Shown: positions 8,301 through 12,680 of the stretch, in pieces
How positions within the stretch are numbered: position 1 is the first letter of the stretch
Layout: the number at the start of each line of letters is the position of its first letter
Assembly (NCBI GenBank): GCA_016839905.1
Contig: JAEOTJ010000384.1
Span: 1-13,448 of the forward strand
DNA length: 13,448 nt
Direction: 5' to 3'
Source: Promethearchaeota archaeon
GTDB taxonomy: Archaea; Asgardarchaeota; Lokiarchaeia; Sigynarchaeales; SOKP01
Notes under the pieces: model-generated
Databases searched by the model: none
Seen by the model: only the letters and a program-made list of their open reading frames with translations
What the model was told of the DNA's origin: nothing
Position numbers and translations under genes: made by a program

Positions 8301-9375
8301 AAATGGTATTTTAGAAACATTTGAGATATATTATGATGGAAAAGAATATGGAAGCTATCGTCTTAATGATTTTGACCATATCATTCCAGAAAACTTGATT
8401 CCAATAGAAATTATTTCTCCAACTCCGTCCGAGTATTTTGGAAGTCAAGCTCCTGAATTCGAAATAAATCCCGGCATCTCCTCAGAAAGAATCGCTCAGA
8501 TGTGGTACACTTTAGATGGAGGGGTGACTAACATTCCTTTCTCTTCAAATGGGTCTATTTCCCAAACAGAATGGGAAAAAATTGGTTCCAGCGGACCCGT
8601 GTCAATAACTTTTTACGTACAAAATACAGGAGGCATTATTAATAGTTCAACTGTAATAATCAATAAAGATATTGATGGACCTAGTATTACAATTAATTCT
8701 CCATCCATCAATCAATTTATTGGGCTACAAGCTCCAAATTTTGATATCAATATACCTGATCCCACTCTAGATGAGATGTGGTATAACTTGGATGGTGGTG
8801 ATAATTATACAATATCAACTTTTACTGGTCAAATTGATCAATCTGAATGGGAAAAATTTACGACTAGTGGTAGCATCACCCTATACTTTTTTGCTAATGA
8901 TAGTTTAGGAAACATTGGTTCTGCAAGTGTAATTATTCAAAAAGACACAATCCTTCCAATAATTATGATAAATTCCCCAACTACAGGTTCTCAATTTGAA
9001 GATCTTCCACCTATAATACAGCTAACAATTATAGAAACTAATCCAGATAATATGTGGTACACCATCGATGAAGATTTTGAAAATGAAATTAAATATTTTG
9101 CAAGCAGTCCAGTGGATATTTCTCAAGACATTTGGAATAGAATCCCTAAGGGAAACGTTTATATCAGGATTTATGCTGAGGATTTAGGTGATAATGTTAA
9201 TAGTTCTTATGTAATCGTTCAAAAAACTGTAGATGCAACGGAATTCCCTGAAACCGATGATGATGATAAAAATGATGGAAATCAGAATATTTCCTTTGGA
9301 AATTTCTTTATGATGATTGCTTTCTTTAGCATTATAAGCTTATCTATTAGTATCTATAGAAAAATGAAGAAATAA
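5314..9375 (+). CDS. Giant membrane-anchored surface protein with Ig-like repeats, paralogue of the upstream gene
   Basis: The function of this 1353-residue protein is not recognised. Residues 1-1020 parallel the upstream protein: signal peptide (hydrophobic 12-28), jelly-roll-like domain about 60-248, three aromatic ~200-residue repeats about 256-847, and a divergent fourth unit to 1020. The rest is unrelated to its neighbour. Three Ig-like domains lie at about 1028-1116, 1123-1209 and 1214-1303, each with INSP-like and MWYTLDGG-like motifs (MWYTLDGG, MWYNLDGG, MWYTIDED). The first two also carry a (T/S)EWEK segment; the third has IWNR there. An acidic linker follows (ETDDDDKNDGN, 1313-1323), then a membrane helix about 1330-1347 and a short basic end (YRKMKK), so almost nothing is cytoplasmic. 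This suits an adhesin or anchored surface protein on a stalk. Many sequons suggest N-glycosylation. It has its own promoter and converges on the TFB gene. Confidence 0.85.
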   Translation: MVNTIKKKTKNIFYATIFLLSLFILNNLNLKNEIKTNPSNIENEIIFNENLKLSDENGGGYEMNTNGFYSWIEIQGTGTHMSTISNADDNYESISLISQGWSFTFYETSYDTLYVSSNGYMSFGHPYPDDTGGNIPSFDDDNKDTIALVWEDLDPGDGGDIYYQFFGTSPNRYLVIEYYHVEDYSDGLQIGDCEVILYENGNIKFQYKSLNSHISPEIGLDHGDLINFNRYDPTLPLNSKAIEFIFDEMDPFNYNFTLNVNVSNEYSYIMNKFDDARMELFFGSEWEQSFGLLPNPSRGYKTKINITSIETNSSHWKINYESWDWIYRKDQFGGAAISSDYILHRKNPTEYVEEHNMTHYFPFFLPLPTGYYLIFSYLSDFYYIDEDDFYEDDLCIEFNEYMSINGHDIEMYGEAYYENGLLRGINLEYWNDTSNQERVILDLEFFSSEHLQDFQMNFSVDDEVSYIITQLDSDKMEQIYGSSWEQSFGFLNNPMITNKMKFNITSITQNNTHFEVDYNIWNWTDRTEIFSQNYEGVGGMIYRRDPYNYTNPMNIPYIFPFFFPISLLYPYYTYLPEEYNAYFYEYYDYCRIDYDDILMINGHEIEIEGSAIYGENGFLTGYYLEYENNTSYEDGDIINLKRAAPRNLENFSIPVELNEEYNWLIVQCNNTLMENALGSNWEADYGLPDNPHVLDKTKINVTLNIEKNETHWQTNYDLWNWISHDDQFSQSASQSDTLEFRKDPLNYTSLNMLPNIFPLFLPYPAELYLELARLEENNYDYWIDFDDNTNFTEIEYEDNIGNIWIWADAEYNPTGILHSLYIYLENDTSHETICQFEMISYVEGPKPSYIGISEDEIYEYGVYSCHYNKPEDYYINANLDRIKLNIETITGEYPSLNYSLILYNMSQMISGTYSNVGLNYMNIYEDSIVNPYSLYDILYGAYYDNYFCPTTINWNNTASFLNPSIDTVNITALSNGLKRTQLEDGKIIELISQYNSNGILETFEIYYDGKEYGSYRLNDFDHIIPENLIPIEIISPTPSEYFGSQAPEFEINPGISSERIAQMWYTLDGGVTNIPFSSNGSISQTEWEKIGSSGPVSITFYVQNTGGIINSSTVIINKDIDGPSITINSPSINQFIGLQAPNFDINIPDPTLDEMWYNLDGGDNYTISTFTGQIDQSEWEKFTTSGSITLYFFANDSLGNIGSASVIIQKDTILPIIMINSPTTGSQFEDLPPIIQLTIIETNPDNMWYTIDEDFENEIKYFASSPVDISQDIWNRIPKGNVYIRIYAEDLGDNVNSSYVIVQKTVDATEFPETDDDDKNDGNQNISFGNFFMMIAFFSIISLSISIYRKMKK
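6079..7854 (+). repeat. Three ~200-residue aromatic repeats in the second surface protein
   Basis: Residues about 256-847 carry the same three units as the upstream paralogue: SEWEQSFG, SSWEQSFG and SNWEADYG, then WDW, WNW and WNW, then FPFFLP, FPFFFP and FPLFLP. The third unit is closest to its counterpart in the upstream gene. The tyrosine-rich second halves of units 1 and 2 differ most. Confidence 0.8.
8395..9222 (+). repeat. Three Ig-like domains with the MWYTLDGG signature
   Basis: Residues about 1028-1303 of the second surface protein form three units of about 90 residues. Each starts with a segment like ITINSP, has MWYTLDGG or a variant near its middle, and ends with a strand like SSTVIINKD. 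The compositional style is typical of extracellular beta-sandwich stalks. The motif is one I associate with Lokiarchaeal surface proteins. Confidence 0.75.
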
Positions 9376-9377
9376 AA

Positions 9378-9413
9378 TTTATTTATTTTTTAATTTTAAC
9401 TTTTTTTAATTTT
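9378..9413 (+). terminator. T-rich 3' end of the second surface-protein gene
   Basis: Repeated T runs (up to seven) follow the TAA stop at once, with no hairpin, in keeping with archaeal T-tract termination. The downstream gene is convergent, so a stop here would avoid read-through into its antisense. Confidence 0.5.
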
Positions 9414-9487
9414 CCATGAGTTAAGCGCAGACACGATTGAATTGATTTACGGATTCCCTATTAGTTCCACATCGTTTAATTACGTTG

Positions 9488-9493
9488 AAAAAA
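9488..9493 (-). terminator. Short T tract after the TFB gene
   Basis: On the minus strand a run of six T follows the TFB stop codon by eight bases. It is the only obvious T tract between this gene and its convergent neighbour on that strand, but it is short. Confidence 0.25.
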
Positions 9494-9501
9494 CAAGATT
9501 T

Positions 9502-10440
9502 TTAATGATTTAAGCACTTTCTAATGTCTTTTGCCCTGCTTCTTAGAGTTACTTCAGTTATCTTTGCTACATTGGACACTTCTGCTTGAGTTCTTCTATT
9601 CGCAAGGTTATTAAATTCTCTAGCAGCAATATAGATGGCAGATGCTGCGTATCCTCGAGGATCCTTTCCTTGAGTATTAATGCGGTTCTGTGATACCTTT
9701 TCAAGTAATTCGATCGCACGATTTTGCACTTCCATTGGTAAAGTTAGACTATTTCCAAACCGATATACTAACTGTCGAGAGGTGATTGGCTTGTATTTGT
9801 ACCCTAATTCCGGTAAGACGATCTTGACTAAAAGACCAAGAGCTTGATGTACCGTTCTCCGAGGCACTAGTTCGATATCATATACATCATCAAAAATCAT
9901 CGAGAGTTCATGTATTCTAATAGCCGCATATAGGGAAGCAGTTACAAATCCTATTATTGATCTTCCCATGGTCAATTTTTTCTTAGCAGCTTCTACGTAT
10001 ATACGCCATGCTGTTTCTGAAATGTAATCTGGAATGTTTAACTTGGATGTTATCATTTTTAACTTTGGTTTTGCTTCCCAAAAGTTTCTTTCAAGACTGT
10101 CTATTAATGAGTTTTGAATCTTCCCTAATCTATTGTATAATATCTTCTCTTTAACATCAAGTAGATTTCCATTTGAATCTGTCTTTTCCTTTCCTATTAA
10201 CGTTCGAGGTCCAACTTCTCGCCATTTCTTCTCTGTTCTTTTCCTATTGTTAATTTCATCAATGGTAAAAGCTCTCACTTCAAGATTTACTATCTCCTTT
10301 TCAGCAACAATCCCACAATTCATGCATACAAAACTTCCATCAACTGGGGCTATGTGTGGCTCTTTGCAACACTCTGTCATATCCTGAGTGAACTCGTTAT
10401 TTTTCCATTGATCAAAATTTCTTCTCAAATTTTTATTCAT
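9502..10440 (-). CDS. tfb: Transcription initiation factor B (TFB, TFIIB homologue)
   Basis: TFB binds TBP at the TATA box, reads the BRE and recruits archaeal RNA polymerase. From the ATG the protein has 312 residues, the usual size. An N-terminal zinc ribbon (about 24-42) has CMNCG as its second knuckle, but the first is CC-x3-H (C24, C25, H29) in place of CPxC. A B-linker/reader region (about 56-100) follows. Two cyclin folds (about 113-208 and 215-309) carry MGRSIIGFVTASLYAAIR and DPRGYAASAIYIAAREF; RRTQAEVSNVAKITEVTLRSR fits the BRE-binding helix-turn-helix. An upstream TTG at 10458 would add six residues, but GGGGTGGTG ends seven bases before the ATG and overlaps that TTG, so I choose the ATG. 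Many archaea have several TFBs; whether this is the housekeeping one is unknown. Confidence 0.92.
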   Translation of the reverse strand: MNKNLRRNFDQWKNNEFTQDMTECCKEPHIAPVDGSFVCMNCGIVAEKEIVNLEVRAFTIDEINNRKRTEKKWREVGPRTLIGKEKTDSNGNLLDVKEKILYNRLGKIQNSLIDSLERNFWEAKPKLKMITSKLNIPDYISETAWRIYVEAAKKKLTMGRSIIGFVTASLYAAIRIHELSMIFDDVYDIELVPRRTVHQALGLLVKIVLPELGYKYKPITSRQLVYRFGNSLTLPMEVQNRAIELLEKVSQNRINTQGKDPRGYAASAIYIAAREFNNLANRRTQAEVSNVAKITEVTLRSRAKDIRKCLNH

Positions 10441-10447
10441 TATAATA

Positions 10448-10456
10448 CACCACCCC
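10448..10456 (-). promoter_or_regulatory. Ribosome binding site of the TFB gene
   Basis: On the minus strand GGGGTGGTG lies seven bases before the ATG at 10440 and can pair with the anti-Shine-Dalgarno end of 16S rRNA. It decides the start in favour of this ATG over the in-frame TTG at 10456-10458, which it overlaps. The two giant surface-protein genes have no such motif. Confidence 0.6.
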
Positions 10457-10505
10457 AAAAGTGGGATAAAGGATTTTAATTCCTTTTGATTAATATTTCT
10501 TTTTT

Positions 10506-10524
10506 CATATATATATCTTATGGT
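10506..10524 (-). promoter_or_regulatory. Putative BRE/TATA promoter of the TFB gene
   Basis: On the minus strand ACCATAAGATATATATATG combines a BRE-like ACCATAAGA with an alternating TA core. It would place the start about 45 bases before the ATG, leaving room for the ribosome binding site. Its first base overlaps the end of the palindrome at 10524-10545. Confidence 0.45.
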
Positions 10525-10545
10525 TATGGGAAAGATTTCCCATAA
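10524..10545. promoter_or_regulatory. Perfect 10-2-10 palindrome, putative operator
   Basis: Arms TTATGGGAAA and TTTCCCATAA flank a GA spacer with no mismatch. It includes GGGAAA/TTTCCC, which is unusual in this AT-rich spacer. It touches the putative TFB BRE, a typical place for an archaeal activator or repressor dimer. The dehydrogenase start is over 200 bases away, so control of TFB is more likely. The binding factor is unknown. Confidence 0.55.
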
Positions 10546-10691
10546 ACTGGATTATTTCTGGTGAGTTATGTTAAAAAACTAAAATTTTCTCGTTTTCTAA
10601 ACTTTATTGTTAAGAAAAATGAACATTTTTCTATAAATTCTATTTATTTCATATATTTGTTTAGAAGTTATATTAGTTATACTAATTATAT

Positions 10692-10710
10692 CATCAAAAA
10701 ATTCTTATAT
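10692..10710 (+). promoter_or_regulatory. Candidate promoter of glutamate dehydrogenase
   Basis: ATCAAAAAATTCTTATATC resembles the local BRE/TATA form ACCAAAAAATTTAAATAT and starts 70 bases before the ATG, giving a leader of about 25-30 bases. AAGGT (10751-10755), six bases before the ATG, may be a weak ribosome binding site. Other TA-rich blocks nearby (10722-10747) are alternatives. Confidence 0.35.
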
Positions 10711-10761
10711 CATTAAAATTTGTTTAATTTAATATAATCTATATAAGATAAAGGTAAAATT

Positions 10762-12105
10762 ATGTCTCAATATGTTCAAAAAGTATATGATGATGTAGTT
10801 GAAAAAAATCCGGGTCAACCCGAGTTTCATCAAGCTGTAAAAGAAGTTATCGAATCGTTAGTACCTGTATTTGAAAGAAATTCAAATTATGAAAAAGTAA
10901 AGATTCTCGAACGATTGACTGAGCCTGAGCGTCAATTGATGTTTCGGGTTCCTTGGATGGATGATAATGGCGAAATTCAAGTAAATCGAGGGTATCGTAT
11001 CCAATTTAATTCTGCAATTGGACCTTATAAAGGCGGCTTAAGATTTCACCCTTCAGTATATTTAGGAATTATAAAATTCCTGGGTTTTGAACAGATTTTC
11101 AAAAATTCACTCACGGGATTACCCATGGGTGGAGCAAAGGGAGGTTCTAACTTTGATCCTAAAGGAAAATCTGATATGGAAGTAATGAGATTCTGCCAAT
11201 CTTTTATGACAGAGCTCTATCGACATATAGGTCCTTATGTGGATGTACCAGCGGGAGACATTGGTGTAGGGGGCAGAGAAATCGGATACATGTATGGAAT
11301 ATATAAAAGAATTCTTAATAGCCCTGATAATGTTTTAACTGGAAAACATCTTGAATATGGAGGATCATTAATTAGACCAGAAGCCACGGGTTATGGTGCA
11401 ACATATTTTGCTCAAGAAATGTTGAAAGTAAGAGGAGAAGATATTAAGGGTAAGACTTGTTTAGTGTCTGGTTCTGGGAATGTTGCACAATATACAGTTG
11501 AAAAAATAAATCAATTAGGTGGTAAAGTGGTAACATTATCTGATTCAAATGGGTCGATTTATGATCCCGATGGTATTACAGTTGGAAAGAAATTTGATTT
11601 TTTTTTAGATTTAAAACAAGTCAAACGTGGTCGAATTAAAGAGTACGCTGAAGAATTCAATGTTGAATATCGCCCTGACAAGAGACCATGGGATATTAAA
11701 TGCGATCTTGCATTCCCTTCAGCAACACAAAATGAAATTGATCAAAAAGATGCTCAAAACTTAATCGATAATGGGTGTATTGCTGTATCTGAAGGTGCTA
11801 ACATGCCAACAAACTTTGAAGCTACAAATCTTTTATTAGATGCGGGAATTTCATTTGGTCCAGGTAAAGCTGCCAATGCTGGAGGTGTTGCAACATCAGG
11901 TCTTGAAATGTCTCAAAATTCCATGAGATTATCATGGTCCCGTGAAAGAGTTGATGAAGAACTACATAAAATCATGGTTAATATTCATAATGCTGCTTAT
12001 CAAGCCTCTAAAGATTATGGAAAACCTGGAAATTATGTAATGGGGGCTAATATTGCGGGCTTTTTAAAAGTAGCATCAGCCATGATCTATCAAGGTATTT
12101 ATTAA
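10762..12105 (+). CDS. gdhA: Glutamate dehydrogenase, probably NADP-specific (hexameric)
   Basis: Interconverts 2-oxoglutarate plus ammonia and glutamate, linking nitrogen assimilation with the TCA intermediates in the cytoplasm. At 447 residues it matches the E. coli/fungal small hexameric type. It shows PYKGGLRFHPSV (88-99, K90), GGAKGGSNFDPKG (123-135, catalytic K126), the second substrate lysine K114, and GDIGVGGREIGYMYG (165-179, catalytic D166). The Rossmann motif GSGNVAQ is at 237-243 and VVTLSDSNG (256-264) ends the second strand. PSATQNEID, EGANMPTNFEAT and GPGKAANAGGVATSGLEMSQN complete the family pattern. NADP preference is inferred from the subfamily. Many archaeal enzymes belong to the other, ~420-residue clade, so the origin may be bacterial transfer. 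It is divergent from tfb and apparently monocistronic. Confidence 0.96.
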   Translation: MSQYVQKVYDDVVEKNPGQPEFHQAVKEVIESLVPVFERNSNYEKVKILERLTEPERQLMFRVPWMDDNGEIQVNRGYRIQFNSAIGPYKGGLRFHPSVYLGIIKFLGFEQIFKNSLTGLPMGGAKGGSNFDPKGKSDMEVMRFCQSFMTELYRHIGPYVDVPAGDIGVGGREIGYMYGIYKRILNSPDNVLTGKHLEYGGSLIRPEATGYGATYFAQEMLKVRGEDIKGKTCLVSGSGNVAQYTVEKINQLGGKVVTLSDSNGSIYDPDGITVGKKFDFFLDLKQVKRGRIKEYAEEFNVEYRPDKRPWDIKCDLAFPSATQNEIDQKDAQNLIDNGCIAVSEGANMPTNFEATNLLLDAGISFGPGKAANAGGVATSGLEMSQNSMRLSWSRERVDEELHKIMVNIHNAAYQASKDYGKPGNYVMGANIAGFLKVASAMIYQGIY

Positions 12106-12115
12106 AAAATAATAC

Positions 12116-12126
12116 TCTTTTTTTTT
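12116..12126 (+). terminator. T9 terminator of glutamate dehydrogenase
   Basis: An uninterrupted run of nine T (12118-12126) follows the TAA stop by 12 bases, without a hairpin. This is the usual archaeal T-tract signal. Confidence 0.6.
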
Positions 12127-12241
12127 AGAATTACTATTTCAAGATCTTAATTTAAATAAGGACAGGATTAAAAAAAACTTTAACATATTGGATATTTAAT
12201 TCTAAAATCATAAACAAACTTAATCCTTCCTATAATTTGAA

Positions 12242-12379
12242 CTACCAGCACCTCAACTCAAGGAGCTGGATTCTTGCTTCTTCGACCACCGCACCTAAAA
12301 GGTGTCTTACAAAATCTCCACAAGCGTGACTTCCCGTAGTCCCTACGGTATAGGAATACCTGCTCTTGGTTTTCGATAC
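12242..12379 (-). pseudogene. tnpB: TnpB C-terminal tail remnant (IS200/IS605 family)
   Basis: A 45-codon minus-strand frame ending in TAG at 12242-12244 reads ...YTVGTTGSHACGDFVR, then AVVEEAR, and ends LLELRCW. The (T)VGTTGxxACGDxVR pattern followed by AVVxEAR is what I know as the very C-terminal tail of archaeal and bacterial TnpB proteins, the RNA-guided nucleases of IS200/IS605-type elements. The frame has no start and runs into a stop (TAA) a few codons upstream, so the catalytic RuvC part and zinc finger are gone. Another minus-strand frame through the same DNA (12258-12452) starts with ATG but looks spurious. Retention of this end alone agrees with overlap by the guide RNA scaffold. 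Confidence 0.6.
12245..12360 (-). ncRNA. Possible omegaRNA (reRNA) scaffold with hairpin cluster
   Basis: Inverted repeats are packed together here: GGTAT/ATACC (12347-12360), overlapped by CCGTAG/CTACGG (12334-12348), then CACCT/AGGTG (12292-12304), and CCAGC-CCT/AGG-GCTGG (12245-12269). The region overlaps the TnpB tail and ends near the element's right end, as omegaRNA scaffolds do; the guide would be copied from the flank below about 12242. The overlapping first two stems could be alternatives or a pseudoknot. Expression is unknown. Confidence 0.4.
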
Positions 12380-12535
12380 AGTTATCCTTAAGATTAATAT
12401 TTATGAATACTATAAAAATATTAGAACTGAATAAATTTAGTAATTTATACAAAATTCATCTCTGCCCTAAAGGACAGAGCTTTCTTTTGCTTATATGGTA
12501 TAAATATAAACGATATTGTTAATAAAAATAGCTTT

Positions 12536-12580
12536 TTATAAAAACTAAAAAATAAAAAAAAAATAAGAAATCAGAAAAAA
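12536..12580 (-). terminator. T-rich tract downstream of the esterase gene
   Basis: On the minus strand this reads as several T runs, including one of ten, about 100-145 bases past the esterase stop. It is the best T-tract candidate for ending that transcript, although AT-rich spacer DNA makes such tracts common. Confidence 0.35.
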
Positions 12581-12680
12581 CTAGATTTCCCTTCAATTAT
12601 TAATTGCTTTTACTTTTTTCTCTTCATTGTAATTTTTTTTTTAAGACTTATCAACGCATAAGTTGATTGAATGGAATGAT

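Larger units (their letters stand above)
5263..8373 (+). repeat. Tandem duplication, copy 2 (promoter plus 1020 codons)
   Basis: Counterpart of 825-3935. Homology runs from the BRE/TATA element through codon 1020 (RLNDF) and then stops abruptly. Much of the divergence is in the tyrosine-rich parts of the repeats and in residues about 910-950. The jelly-roll domain and third repeat keep long identical DNA stretches. Confidence 0.9.
10441..10761. other. Divergent intergenic region between TFB and glutamate dehydrogenase
   Basis: This 321-base AT-rich region holds the TFB ribosome binding site, its putative BRE/TATA, a perfect 22-base palindrome upstream of that, and a probable promoter and AAGGT motif for glutamate dehydrogenase. 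The middle (about 10550-10690) has no gene I can support. A six-base inverted repeat, ATTAGT and ACTAAT (10672-10686), lies 20-odd bases upstream of the dehydrogenase promoter candidate and is weak. Confidence 0.6.
12242..12480 (-). mobile_element. IS200/IS605-type element remnant or internally deleted derivative
   Basis: On the minus strand the segment opens with a strong hairpin (CTCTGTCC, loop TTTA, GGGCAGAG, at 12460-12479, one G-U pair) like those near the left end of such elements. It then runs through AT-rich DNA to the TnpB tail, and closes with a hairpin built on CCAGC/GCTGG (12245-12269). No tnpA or full tnpB is present. It may be a deletion derivative or a palindrome-associated MITE. 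Exact ends are uncertain because these elements make no target duplication. Confidence 0.55.
12106..12680. other. Intergenic region with an insertion-sequence remnant
   Basis: This 575-base region separates glutamate dehydrogenase from the convergent esterase. After a T9 tract (12118-12126) it holds about 110 bases of AT-rich DNA with nothing recognised, then the IS605-type remnant (12242-12480). Next come AT-rich DNA with a long A tract (T tract on the minus strand, about 12540-12575), a pyrimidine-rich stretch and overlapping inverted repeats at 12646-12667. No intact gene is supported. Confidence 0.6.

Noticed and set aside
10133..10387. 84-codon plus-strand open frame within the TFB gene
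   Set aside because: It is antisense to a clear TFB coding sequence with strong family motifs and has no features of its own.
10441..10458. Extended TFB start at the TTG (10456-10458)
   Set aside because: The ribosome binding site GGGGTGGTG overlaps that TTG and is well spaced for the ATG at 10440; the six extra residues look unlike a TFB N-terminus.
10672..10686. ATTAGT-TAT-ACTAAT inverted repeat upstream of gdhA as an operator
   Set aside because: Only six base pairs in AT-rich DNA with no second copy; too weak to call.
12258..12452. 64-codon minus-strand open frame across the IS remnant
   Set aside because: The TnpB-tail motifs are in a different frame of the same DNA; this frame shows no recognisable protein pattern.
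12242..12480. CRISPR array or tRNA gene as an explanation of the hairpins
   Set aside because: No regularly spaced direct repeats and no cloverleaf or T-loop consensus; the TnpB-tail reading explains the hairpins better.
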